Shown here: piece by piece, positions 9,352 to 16,981 of the stretch | How positions within the stretch are numbered: position 1 is the first letter of the stretch | Layout of the letters: each line of letters begins with the position of its first letter | DNA from: Euzebya tangerina | Lineage (GTDB): Bacteria > Actinomycetota > Nitriliruptoria > Euzebyales > Euzebyaceae | Direction of reading: 5' to 3' | NCBI RefSeq assembly: GCF_003074135.1 | Contig: NZ_PPDK01000001.1 | Coordinates: forward strand, 1,612,001-1,676,000 | DNA: 64,000 nucleotides | Notes under the pieces: model-generated | What the model was told of the DNA's origin: nothing | Seen by the model: the letters and a program-made list of their open reading frames with translations, nothing else | The model's database searches: none | Program-made: the position numbers and the translations under genes

Positions 9352-10164
9352 GTGCCCTCCTCCGAACGATCCGACGCAGCGTCAGTCGAGGCCCTCGAGC
9401 CGTTCACCGCCGAGGTTCGCGATGACGGCGTGGCGATCCTCACGATCGACCGACCGGACAAGCAGAACGCGATGTCGGTGGCCTTCTTCGAGAACCTCGA
9501 ACCGCAGCTCGACATCTTCGACGCCGACGACCGGGTCCGTGTCGTCATCATCACCGGTGCGGGGGAGGAGGCCTTCAGCGCCGGTGGGGACATCGAGAGC
9601 TTCCTGATCATGGACGACGTCGCCAGCTACCGGCGGCGGCTGAAGCTGGTCTTCGACGCCTTCCACGCCGTCGAGCGGTGTGAGGTGCCGGTGATCGCCG
9701 CGGTCAACGGGGTGGCCTACGGCGGCGGGACGGAGCTGTCCTTGGCCGCCGACCTGGTCATCGCCTCGGACCGGGCGAAGTTCGCCTTCCGTGAGCCGGT
9801 GATGGGGTTGATGCCCGGCTACGGCGTGGTCCGCGGGCCCGCCGTCATCGGGCCGCAGTGGACCCGGTACCTCGCGCTCTCGGCCAACCCGATCGACGGG
9901 GCGACGGCGGAGCGGATCGGTCTCGCGTTGCGGTGCGTGCCGCACGAGCAGCTGATGGACACCGCGATCGAGGTAGCCGCGGGCATCGCCCGCCGGGCAC
10001 CGCTGTCGGTGCGCATGGGCAAGGCGTTCATCAACCGCACCCAGGGGGCCCCTGGCCTGGCGGAGTCGATCGAGGCCACCGCGCTGCTCTTCACCACGCA
10101 GGACCACAAGAACGCCGCCCAGGCCTTCCTGGACAAGGAGCGCCCGACCTTCGAGGGGCGCTGA
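9352..10164 (+). CDS. Enoyl-CoA hydratase/isomerase
   Basis: A crotonase of about 270 residues. E128 (GGGTELSL) and E148 (FREPVMG) are spaced 20 residues apart, as in the two-glutamate hydratase active site; FSAGGDIES forms the oxyanion segment. GTG 9352 is chosen because AGGAGG at 9339-9344 is 7 nt upstream; GTG 9346 overlaps the preceding stop but is only 1 nt from that site. It is the last gene of the thiolase operon. It resembles the hydratase at 305, especially around GLMPGYGVVRG, and so may be a paralog acting on a similar intermediate. Confidence 0.88.
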   Translation: MPSSERSDAASVEALEPFTAEVRDDGVAILTIDRPDKQNAMSVAFFENLEPQLDIFDADDRVRVVIITGAGEEAFSAGGDIESFLIMDDVASYRRRLKLVFDAFHAVERCEVPVIAAVNGVAYGGGTELSLAADLVIASDRAKFAFREPVMGLMPGYGVVRGPAVIGPQWTRYLALSANPIDGATAERIGLALRCVPHEQLMDTAIEVAAGIARRAPLSVRMGKAFINRTQGAPGLAESIEATALLFTTQDHKNAAQAFLDKERPTFEGR

Positions 10165-10181
10165 CTTGGCACAAACGGTCA

Positions 10182-10200
10182 GAGGCCCGCGCTGGGCCTC
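10182..10200. terminator. Hairpin after the thiolase operon
   Basis: GAGGCCC (10182-10188) pairs perfectly with GGGCCTC (10194-10200) around a 5-nt loop, 17 nt past the stop of the enoyl-CoA hydratase. There is no T-tract. It probably ends or attenuates the thiolase operon transcript before the DUF1801 gene. Confidence 0.5.
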
Positions 10201-10215
10201 GATACCGTCACTCCG

Positions 10216-10629
10216 GTGAACGCCCCCTCCTCCACCATGCCTGCCGACGTGGCTGCGACGTTCGACGCGTCCGACCGCGAGGTCAGGGACGCGCTGCTCT
10301 CCCTGCGACACCTCATCCTCGACACCGCTGCGGAGACAGCTGACGTCGGTCCGCTGGAAGAGTCTCTGAAGTGGGGGCAGCCCAGCTACCGGCCCCTCGA
10401 CGGCGGCGGGACGACCGTCCGAGTGGCGCCCGTCCGAGGGTCCTCCACCACCTATGGCATGTACGTGACCTGCTCCACCTCGCTGGTCGAGCAGTGGCGA
10501 GACGCCTTCGGTGAGCTGTTCCGGTATGACGGAACACGCGGGATCCTGTTCGAGGTCGGCGCCCCAGTCCCCACAGACGAGGTGCGGGCGTGCGTTGTGA
10601 TGGCGCTGACCTACCACCGCACAGATTGA
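10216..10629 (+). CDS. DUF1801 domain protein
   Basis: A 137-residue small soluble protein. The pattern LKWGQPSYRP (about residues 53-62) with a hydrophobic middle and a C-terminal ALTYH helix matches the DUF1801 / YdhG-like fold, which has no assigned reaction. GTG 10216 is the likely start, following the hairpin at 10182. It has no cluster operator and no catabolic relationship is visible, so it is probably a bystander gene. Confidence 0.7.
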   Translation: MNAPSSTMPADVAATFDASDREVRDALLSLRHLILDTAAETADVGPLEESLKWGQPSYRPLDGGGTTVRVAPVRGSSTTYGMYVTCSTSLVEQWRDAFGELFRYDGTRGILFEVGAPVPTDEVRACVVMALTYHRTD

Positions 10630-10696
10630 CCAGAACGGTGTGTCGAGCCCCCGCCCGCACCGTAGTACCCGCAGGTGAGAGGCCTGCGCCCGCACG

Positions 10697-10742
10697 GATC
10701 GACCGAACGGGCGACCTCCACCTACTTCGATTTCGGTCGATC
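10697..10742. terminator. 11-bp inverted repeat between convergent genes
   Basis: GATCGACCGAA (10697-10707) and TTCGGTCGATC (10732-10742) are perfect complements separated by 24 nt. The repeat lies between the DUF1801 stop (10629) and the stop of the minus-strand CoA ligase (10768), so a bidirectional terminator is the simplest reading. It could alternatively bind a protein. Confidence 0.5.
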
Positions 10743-10767
10743 TGTGCCAGTCGCGGCTCACGTTGGC

Positions 10768-12411
10768 TCAGGCGGAGGTGATCCGCGGCGCCTCGGTGAT
10801 CCCTGCCTCCTCCAACTCTCTCCGGATCCGCTCGCGCAGCTTGTACTTCTGGACCTTCGTGCCCGACATCGGGAAGTCCTCGGTGAAGCGGACGTAGCGC
10901 GGGACCTTGAACGTGGCGATCTGACCTCGGCAGAAGTCGATCAGGTCCTGCTCGGTCACGGTCGATCCGTCGACGCGCTGGACGAAGGCGCAGGGCACCT
11001 CGACGTACCGGGCATCCGGCGCCGCCACGACCTGAACCATCCGGACGTCAGGATGGCCCGCGAGGTGGTCCTCGATCTCCGCCGCGGCGACGTTCTCTCC
11101 GCCGACCTTGAGCATGTCCTTCAACCGTTCGACGAAGGTGATCCGGCCGTCGGCGTCCAGTCGGCACAGGTCGCCGCTGTGGAACCAGCCGTCCGGGTCG
11201 ATCCGCTCGGCGGTTATGGCGGGATCTCCGTAGTAGCCGAGCAGCCGTGAGGGGCCCCGGTACAGCAGCTCGCCCCGCGCTGGCGGCTGCAGTACCTCTC
11301 CGCTGACCGGGTCGAGCAGTCTGACCTCCATGCCCGGCAGCACGTGCCCATTGGTCTGCGTGCGCTCCTCGAGGGTGTCGGTCACGACGCCGACGGCCAG
11401 GAACCCGCCGGATTCCGTCGACCCGGTGCCCGAGACCTGGACGGCGTCGGGGACCCGCTCCTGCATGGCGCGGAGACGCTCCGGGGTGCCGATGTTGATG
11501 ATGCGCTCGACCGTCGAGAGGTCCGTCGTGGCGAAGTCGGGGTGGTCGAGGACGGCCAGCCAGATCGTCTCGAAGGAGGGGAAGGCCAGCGTGCAGCGCT
11601 CCTCCTCCAACTGGCGGAGGGCCACGCCGGGATCGAAGAAGCCGACGTGCACCAGCGTGCACCCGGCGACGAAGGCCGCCCCGGTCGCGGCGATGGCGGC
11701 GATGTGGAACAGGGGGAGCGGGGACCAGAACCGGTCGTCGGGCATGAGCTCCAACCGCTCGGCCAGGCTGGCGCTGGAGTTCAGGATCGTCGCTTGGCTG
11801 TGCATGACCCCCTTCGGTCGCGAGGTGGTCCCGGAGGTGAACAGGATCATGGCGAGCGCATCGGGGTCGACGGCCGGCAAGTCGTCCGCGACGCTGCGGG
11901 AGAGGAACGTCGACCAGGGCAGCACCTGCGGACGCCGAGGCTTCCCGCCGGGACGGTCAGGTTCCCCGCCGGGAAGGTCAGGTTCCCCGCCGACGATGTG
12001 ACGGAGGGCCGGAACAGCTGCGGGGTCCTCCGTGGCGACCAGGACCTCCTTCAGGTACAGCTGCTCGGCGATCACCACGCGGACGTCAGCGTCGGCCAGG
12101 ACACCGGTGATCTCGGCTGCCTTGTAGCGGGCGTTGATGGGCACCGCAACGGCGCCCAACCGCAGGATGCCGAGCATCACCACCAGGATGTCCACCCCGC
12201 CGGCCATCAGATACGCGACGTGGTCTCCCGGCTCGACACCCAGGGCGCGCAGGTTCCCGGCCAGCCCGATCGACCGCTCACGCAGCTCTCCGTAGGTGAC
12301 GCGCTCATCGGGGAACACCAGCGCCTCCACGTCACTGCGCTCCGCCGCCTGGTCCACGATGTCGGGCAGGGTCAGGCCGTCGACGTCGAACCTGGGATGT
12401 GTGTCAGACAT
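10768..12411 (-). CDS. Acyl-CoA synthetase (AMP-forming), FadD-like
   Basis: An ANL-superfamily ligase of about 547 residues. The phosphate-binding motif FTSGTTSRPKGV, the hinge-region segment SGDLCRLDADGRITF, the KVGGEN motif, and the C-terminal adenylation lysine region (GTKVQKYKL) are all present. It activates a carboxylic acid to its CoA ester. ATG 12411 (MSDTHPRF) is chosen because GGAGG lies directly upstream; the frame is open further. It is the last gene of the leftward operon 14424-10768. The linker near residue 140 contains an in-frame 21-bp repeat (11941-11991), also found in the SDR-NTF2 fusion gene. The acid substrate is unknown. Confidence 0.9.
   Translation of the reverse strand: MSDTHPRFDVDGLTLPDIVDQAAERSDVEALVFPDERVTYGELRERSIGLAGNLRALGVEPGDHVAYLMAGGVDILVVMLGILRLGAVAVPINARYKAAEITGVLADADVRVVIAEQLYLKEVLVATEDPAAVPALRHIVGGEPDLPGGEPDRPGGKPRRPQVLPWSTFLSRSVADDLPAVDPDALAMILFTSGTTSRPKGVMHSQATILNSSASLAERLELMPDDRFWSPLPLFHIAAIAATGAAFVAGCTLVHVGFFDPGVALRQLEEERCTLAFPSFETIWLAVLDHPDFATTDLSTVERIINIGTPERLRAMQERVPDAVQVSGTGSTESGGFLAVGVVTDTLEERTQTNGHVLPGMEVRLLDPVSGEVLQPPARGELLYRGPSRLLGYYGDPAITAERIDPDGWFHSGDLCRLDADGRITFVERLKDMLKVGGENVAAAEIEDHLAGHPDVRMVQVVAAPDARYVEVPCAFVQRVDGSTVTEQDLIDFCRGQIATFKVPRYVRFTEDFPMSGTKVQKYKLRERIRRELEEAGITEAPRITSA
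11941..11991 (-). repeat. In-frame 21-bp tandem repeat encoding GGEPDxP, inside a CoA ligase
   Basis: On the minus strand two 21-bp units begin GGCGGGGAACCTGACC (+ strand 11971-11991 and 11950-11970), followed by a partial third (11941-11949). They encode GGEPDLP, GGEPDRP and GGKP. The same unit in the same frame occurs at 22938-22979 in an unrelated gene. Most acyl-CoA synthetases lack such an insert here, so it looks like an inserted linker. Confidence 0.8.
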
Positions 12412-12964
12412 GGGAGCCTCCGGTGACGTCTTGGACGGGACAGACCTGGCCACGGGTCAGGGTCTCGAGGATCCTGCCCTGGGCCAGGAACGACGCGGCG
12501 ATCAGCGCGAGCTCGACGATCTCGGTGTCGGTGAAGTGGTCGCGGAGCGCCTCGTAGGTCTGGTCGTCGATCTGGCTGTGGTCGCCCGCCAGCGCGCCTG
12601 CGTAGGTGACCGCCAAGGTCTCTCGGTCGGTGAGGCCGGCGCTGGTCGGGTCGCGGAGCACGGCGTAGATCAGATCCTCGTCCACGCCCTCGCGATGGGC
12701 AGCGGGTCGTCGGACGGACTGGCACACCGGACACCCGGTCTGCTGCGCGACGGCCAGGCGGACCAGTTCGGTCAGGCGGGGCCCGAGCGGCGACCGGAGC
12801 CAGCGCTCGAAGTGGACCTGGAGGACGTCCGCGGCGTGATCCGGACTGGCGGACAGGAACCTGAGGATCTCGTTGCCCTCGTCCAGCGGTTCTCCCGCTA
12901 CGTCTGTAACGGCCCACTGTCGTAGCTCCGGTGCGATCGCCGAGCCGGGTGGGAGGGTCATCAT
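12404..12964 (-). CDS. Carboxymuconolactone decarboxylase-family (AhpD-like) protein
   Basis: A 186-residue helical protein with a C-x-x-C pair in TGCPVCQSVR (about residue 107). It is followed by a GVDEDLIYAV helix and TDRETLAVTYA, matching the AhpD/CMD fold. Family members with this CxxC often have peroxidase/disulfide activity, while others are lactone decarboxylases; which applies here is unknown. Its 3' end overlaps the CoA ligase start by 8 nt, and the kinase-like gene ends 36 nt upstream, so it is the middle gene of that operon. Confidence 0.82.
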   Translation of the reverse strand: MMTLPPGSAIAPELRQWAVTDVAGEPLDEGNEILRFLSASPDHAADVLQVHFERWLRSPLGPRLTELVRLAVAQQTGCPVCQSVRRPAAHREGVDEDLIYAVLRDPTSAGLTDRETLAVTYAGALAGDHSQIDDQTYEALRDHFTDTEIVELALIAASFLAQGRILETLTRGQVCPVQDVTGGSHV

Positions 12965-12999
12965 CAGGGATCCCTTCGTGGGGAGGATTGGTGCGGGGG

Positions 13000-14424
13000 C
13001 TACTCGTACAGGCGACGCAGGGGCCCCAGGAGGGCGCGGTCCAGGGCGAGATCGTCGAGGAGGAACCGACGGACAGCCGGACGGAGGTCAGCCAGGACAT
13101 CCTCGGACTCCACGCGAGCGGCGATCTCCCCCAGGTCGCCGGTGAGCCCGCGGTCGCGCAGCGTGGCTCGGAGGCCGGCTTCAGCCATGGTCCGCCGTGA
13201 CTGAACAGCCGGCTCGTGGTGTGCCCGCACGGCGGCTGTCTCGAGCAGCGCCGCCGCCGTCTTCAGTCCACGGCGGGTCCGGCCGTCGTCGATCATCGGC
13301 AGCACGTCGTCGCGGAGAAAGCGGGCGACACCCTCGTCGATCTCGGCACCACTGGGTCGGGGTCCCACACCCGTCTGCGCTTCGGTGGTGGGGTCCGCCG
13401 CCGCAGACTCCGCCGATCCGATCTCCGCCGAGCGGTCCTCCACCGTTCCCCAGCCGGCCAGCTCGGCTGCGCGACCGAGGGTCTGTGCTGGCAGATCGAG
13501 CCCGAGCCCAGCCAGGTTCGGCGCGTTGGAGCGGCCGGTGGCGAAGGCCGCGGCACCGGCCAGGATCATGATGGATCGGGTCACGCAGGTGAGGGCCAAG
13601 AAGAACCGCAGCACCTCCGGGTCCACGGAGTGCTCCGCTGCCGCCTCGTACGCCTCCACGAGCGCCCGCTGGGGGACGCCGTGGTCCCCCTCCATCCAGA
13701 TGGCCGCGGCCAGATCCTCCAGTGGATGGCCGAAGTGCGCCAACTCCCAGTCCAGCAGCCCCGTCACCTCGCCGGCCTCACCCAAGGCGTTGTGCGCGCC
13801 GGCGTCGCCCCACAACTGGACGGCCGGCACCTCGGCGAGCGCCGCCGGGACCGCCGCGTGGGCCCACGACAACAACCCCTCGACCAGCGGAGGTGGTGGG
13901 ACGGCGTTCCCCACAGCGCGGCGTCGCCACCGGCTGATCTCGGCACGGGTCGCCTCGGCGGCATCTCGCTCGTCGGGGTCTGCCAGACCAGCTCGGTGCA
14001 GGGCCGCCAGGTGGGTCATCAGGTCCGCGGAGAGCTGCTCGCGCTGCGCCCTCGGGGTGCGCACCAGGGGGACGCCCGGCACGAAGTCCATCAGCATGAA
14101 GGGGGCGCCCAGCACCTCGGGATCGGTCTCGACCAGGTGCACCTCCGGGACCGGCACACCGGCCGCGGCCGCGGCGCGCATGACCGTTGCCTCCGCGGTC
14201 CGGCTGGTCCACTCGAGCGGCCCGGCCGGAGCGGTTCGCCGCAGGACCAGTCGCCGCTGCACCTCGTCGGCCGACGCAGGCGAGCCATCGGGGCCGGACA
14301 GATGGAGGAACCAGGTTTCCTGGCCGTTGCCGATCGGGCCGCGCTCGACCGACCGGCACACCGCTCCCTGACCCAGGTGAGCGTGCAGCACCGTACTGAC
14401 CTGAGCGGTCGTCAATGGCTCCAC
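13000..14424 (-). CDS. Phosphotransferase (APH)-family protein fused to a C-terminal DUF6285-like domain
   Basis: About 474 residues. Residues ~20-320 form an aminoglycoside-phosphotransferase-type kinase fold: a catalytic-loop WGDAGAHN (Asp acceptor base, Asn metal ligand), then LLDWELAHFG in place of the kinase DFG. The last ~100 residues (ARFLRDDVLPMI... to the end) resemble the small DUF6285 protein usually encoded separately beside such kinases. Actinobacterial members accompany acyl-CoA metabolism rather than antibiotic resistance. GTG 14424 is chosen because AGGTGGA is 8-14 nt upstream and the operator at 14441 would otherwise be coding. It is the first gene of the leftward operon with CMD and CoA ligase genes. 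Confidence 0.75.
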   Translation of the reverse strand: MEPLTTAQVSTVLHAHLGQGAVCRSVERGPIGNGQETWFLHLSGPDGSPASADEVQRRLVLRRTAPAGPLEWTSRTAEATVMRAAAAAGVPVPEVHLVETDPEVLGAPFMLMDFVPGVPLVRTPRAQREQLSADLMTHLAALHRAGLADPDERDAAEATRAEISRWRRRAVGNAVPPPPLVEGLLSWAHAAVPAALAEVPAVQLWGDAGAHNALGEAGEVTGLLDWELAHFGHPLEDLAAAIWMEGDHGVPQRALVEAYEAAAEHSVDPEVLRFFLALTCVTRSIMILAGAAAFATGRSNAPNLAGLGLDLPAQTLGRAAELAGWGTVEDRSAEIGSAESAAADPTTEAQTGVGPRPSGAEIDEGVARFLRDDVLPMIDDGRTRRGLKTAAALLETAAVRAHHEPAVQSRRTMAEAGLRATLRDRGLTGDLGEIAARVESEDVLADLRPAVRRFLLDDLALDRALLGPLRRLYE

Positions 14425-14440
14425 ACGTCGTCCGTTCCAC

Positions 14441-14458
14441 CTACCAATCGATTGGTAG
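14441..14458. promoter_or_regulatory. Operator site 2: perfect 18-bp palindrome
   Basis: CTACCAATC/GATTGGTAG is a perfect palindrome with ACC-N8-GGT spacing. It lies between the divergent kinase-like gene (start 14424) and the first TetR gene (14622), close to the ribosome binding site of the former. It is the most symmetric member of the operator set, fitting autoregulation by the adjacent TetR. Confidence 0.82.
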
Positions 14459-14621
14459 AACGATAGACCACCGGACCGGGGAGCCCCAACGTTGACCAGT
14501 CGTGAAGTCGGGCTACCGTTCAGCATCAACACGGAGGGCACACACATGGCTTCGGACAGCTGTCAGCCCCATCGGGCGCCCGGACGGGCACGCCCGAGTT
14601 CGCCCACGATTGGACCAGTAG

Positions 14622-15308
14622 ATGAGTGACGTCGAGGTCGAGCACGTGAGCGACGAACTGCCGGATCGGACACCCCGGGAGCGCGAGATCCTGGATGCCG
14701 CCGCCACGGTGTTCCACCAGAAGGGGTACGGCGCCGCCACCATCCAGGACATCGCGGACGCCGTCGGGATCCTGAAGGGGAGCCTGTACTACTACATCAA
14801 CTCCAAGGAGGACCTGCTGTTCGAGGTGCTCCGTGACGCCCATCACGTCTCCCGCGTGCACCTGGAAGAGGCCAAGGCCGTCGAGGGCGACGCGCTGATC
14901 AAGCTTCGCGCGTTCATGGAACTGCACATCAAGTCCAACATCACCAACCGGGTGATGATCGGCGTCTACTTCCACGACTTCCGATCGCTGACGCCGGAAC
15001 GGCGAGCCATGTTCATGGGCGGCCCGGACGATCACGAGACCTACGTCCTCGAGCTCATCGAACTGGGCAAGGAGCAGGGCCTGATCCGCCCCGACGTCGA
15101 CGTCCGCATGACCGGCCTGGCGCTGATGGGGATGATGAACTGGGTCTACCAGTGGTACTCACCCGACGAGGTTGGCGGCGTGACCCCCAAGCAGTTGGCG
15201 ACCGCCTTCGCCGACCTGGCGTTGCGTGGCCTCGACGATCGCTCGGAGCACGAGTGGCCGTCGGCCAGCATGACCAACGCCCTCGGTGAGCTGGTGCAGC
15301 AGCGGTGA
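14622..15308 (+). CDS. TetR-family regulator, paralog 1
   Basis: A 228-residue TetR-type repressor. The N-terminal helix-turn-helix is clear: ILDAAATVFHQKGYG..., then TIQDIADAVGILKGSLYYY, then INSKEDLLFEV. The C-terminal ligand domain includes VYFHDFRSL and MGMMNWVYQWYSP. Both the HTH and these ligand-domain segments are nearly identical to the next gene, so they are recent paralogs. Family members of this type regulate acyl-CoA or steroid catabolism and often respond to a CoA thioester; that ligand is an inference. The palindrome at 14441-14458 lies upstream. I infer it represses the 13-site regulon. Confidence 0.9.
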   Translation: MSDVEVEHVSDELPDRTPREREILDAAATVFHQKGYGAATIQDIADAVGILKGSLYYYINSKEDLLFEVLRDAHHVSRVHLEEAKAVEGDALIKLRAFMELHIKSNITNRVMIGVYFHDFRSLTPERRAMFMGGPDDHETYVLELIELGKEQGLIRPDVDVRMTGLALMGMMNWVYQWYSPDEVGGVTPKQLATAFADLALRGLDDRSEHEWPSASMTNALGELVQQR

Positions 15309-15318
15309 AGAGCTTTCT

Positions 15319-15336
15319 CTACCAATCGTTTGGTTG
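15319..15336. promoter_or_regulatory. Operator site 3, upstream of TetR paralog 2
   Basis: CTACCAATCGTTTGGTTG aligns with site 2 in 16 of 18 positions and keeps ACC-N8-GGT. It lies 10 nt after the stop of the first TetR gene and 51 nt before the second TetR start. Confidence 0.75.
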
Positions 15337-15387
15337 TATCGTCCTCTGCGAGCTTGACCACACACGTTGGGAGGTGGAGCAGGCGCC

Positions 15388-16011
15388 ATGCCCAGTGTGA
15401 GCACACAGCAGCAGGCCGAGTCGCCGGAGCGGTCCGCTCGTGCAGACGAGATCCGCCGGACCGCCGCAAAGATCTTCCATGAGAAGGGGTACGAGGGCAC
15501 CTCCATCCAGGACATCGCGGATGCCGTCGGGATCCTCAAGGGCAGCCTCTACTACTACATCAACTCCAAAGAGGACCTGCTCTTCGACGTCATCCGGTCC
15601 GCACATGACCAGGGCCTGCAGGACGCAGCCCACTGGAGCTCGAGCGACGCTCGCCCCGCGGCCCGTCTGCGCGCCGCCATCAGACAGCACGTGATCAGCA
15701 ACCTCTCGCGCCTCGTCGAGGTCGGAGTGTTCTTCCACGACTTCCGGTCGCTCAGTGACGATCGTCGTGCTGAGATCGTCGCCGATCGGGACTACTACGA
15801 CGCGCGGCTTCGCCAGCTGGTGATCGACGGTCAGGAAGCCGGCGAGTTCGACGCCACCCAGGATCCCAAGCTCGTCGTCCTCGGCATGTTGGGGATGATG
15901 AACTGGGTCTATCAGTGGTACTCGCCGGAGGGTCCGCAGTCGCCCGAGGCCATCGCCGACAGCTTCGCCGACCTCATCCTGGGAGGTCTGGTCGTTCGTT
16001 CGGCGGGCTGA
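15388..16011 (+). CDS. TetR-family regulator, paralog 2
   Basis: A 207-residue TetR repressor. The recognition region IQDIADAVGILKGSLYYY and the following INSKEDLLFDV are almost identical to the upstream TetR, so both should read the same DNA dyad. The ligand domain also shares FHDFRSL and GMMNWVYQWYSP but differs elsewhere, so the two may bind different inducers. ATG 15388 is preceded by GGGAGGTGG. Operator site 3 is in its promoter, indicating auto- or cross-regulation. The EamA transporter gene starts 16 nt downstream, likely in the same transcript. Confidence 0.9.
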   Translation: MPSVSTQQQAESPERSARADEIRRTAAKIFHEKGYEGTSIQDIADAVGILKGSLYYYINSKEDLLFDVIRSAHDQGLQDAAHWSSSDARPAARLRAAIRQHVISNLSRLVEVGVFFHDFRSLSDDRRAEIVADRDYYDARLRQLVIDGQEAGEFDATQDPKLVVLGMLGMMNWVYQWYSPEGPQSPEAIADSFADLILGGLVVRSAG

Positions 16012-16027
16012 CCGGATCGGAGGTGCG

Positions 16028-16981
16028 GTGAGCCCGATCCAGCGGCTCACCCCCAGGGCAGCGCGGCTGCTCCTGGTCATGGCCATGGGGCTGTGGGGAC
16101 TGCAGTTCGTCGCGAACCACGAGCTCCTGGACGTGCTGAGCGCGGTCGACATCGTGGTGATCCGCTTCATCGTCGTGTTCGTCGTCGTGCTTGCCGCCGT
16201 GGCGACCGTCCCCTCCCTGCGACCGCGATTCACCCGGCTGGACGTCGGGATCATGCTGCTGGCTGGCGGGCTGGCGGTACCGGGGGCTCAGCTGATGCTG
16301 GCGCAGGGCCAGAACTTCCTGGCACCGGCCATGGCCGGGCTGGTGGTCGCAACCCAACCGGCGATCACGGCGGCGCTGTCGTCGCTGCTCCTACGCGAGC
16401 GGCTGGGTCGCGTCGCGTGGGTGGGGACGGTCCTCGCACTCACCGGCGCCGGGACGGTTGTCGTGTTCGCCACCGGAGGGGGGACGGAGCTCACGGTGGC
16501 CAACCCCTGGGGCGCCGCCCTGGTGCTCGGAGCCCAGGTCTCATTCGCCGGGTACACGGTCCTGACCAAGGCGGTGCAGGGGCGGACGGCACCGTTGACG
16601 CTGACGTTCTCGGGGCTGCTGGCCGGCTCGATCTGGTTGCTGCCGCTCCTCCCAGCCGTGGTGGGGCAGCTGGGCGCGTTGGAGGGGCTGCGTTGGTTGT
16701 GGTTCGTCCAGCTCGTGGTTGGCGGCACCCTCATCCCCTACATCATCTGGAACCTGGCACTCACCGTCCTCGATGCTGCCGAGACCGCGTCGTACACCTA
16801 CCTCGTGCCCCTCTTCGGTGTGCTGTGGAGTTGGGCCATCCTGCGGGAGGACCTCTCCACCGTGGGTCTGGCCGGCGGGGTCGTGATCGTCATCGGGGTT
16901 GTGATGACCCAGGTCGGCGGTGCCTCGCGGTCGGCTATGACGCCGGATCCAGTTCCTGAACCAACTGGTCACGAAGCTTGA
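16028..16981 (+). CDS. EamA/DMT-family transporter
   Basis: A 317-residue membrane protein with about ten hydrophobic segments, arranged as two tandem EamA repeats. The first repeat ends with PAITAALSSLLLRERLG and the second with SWAILREDLS, where the LRE segments mark the ends of EamA repeats. It probably exports or imports a small metabolite. GTG 16028 follows GGATCGGAGGTGCG. Its 3' end overlaps the 3' end of the convergent CoA ligase by 47 nt, so transcription from the two sides may interfere. It is downstream of the second TetR, so the substrate may relate to the cluster. Confidence 0.85.
   Translation: MSPIQRLTPRAARLLLVMAMGLWGLQFVANHELLDVLSAVDIVVIRFIVVFVVVLAAVATVPSLRPRFTRLDVGIMLLAGGLAVPGAQLMLAQGQNFLAPAMAGLVVATQPAITAALSSLLLRERLGRVAWVGTVLALTGAGTVVVFATGGGTELTVANPWGAALVLGAQVSFAGYTVLTKAVQGRTAPLTLTFSGLLAGSIWLLPLLPAVVGQLGALEGLRWLWFVQLVVGGTLIPYIIWNLALTVLDAAETASYTYLVPLFGVLWSWAILREDLSTVGLAGGVVIVIGVVMTQVGGASRSAMTPDPVPEPTGHEA

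Noticed and set aside
13000-14424. Aminoglycoside resistance gene
   Set aside because: The APH fold is shared by many metabolic kinases; context is acyl-CoA catabolism with a cluster operator, and no resistance neighbours exist.
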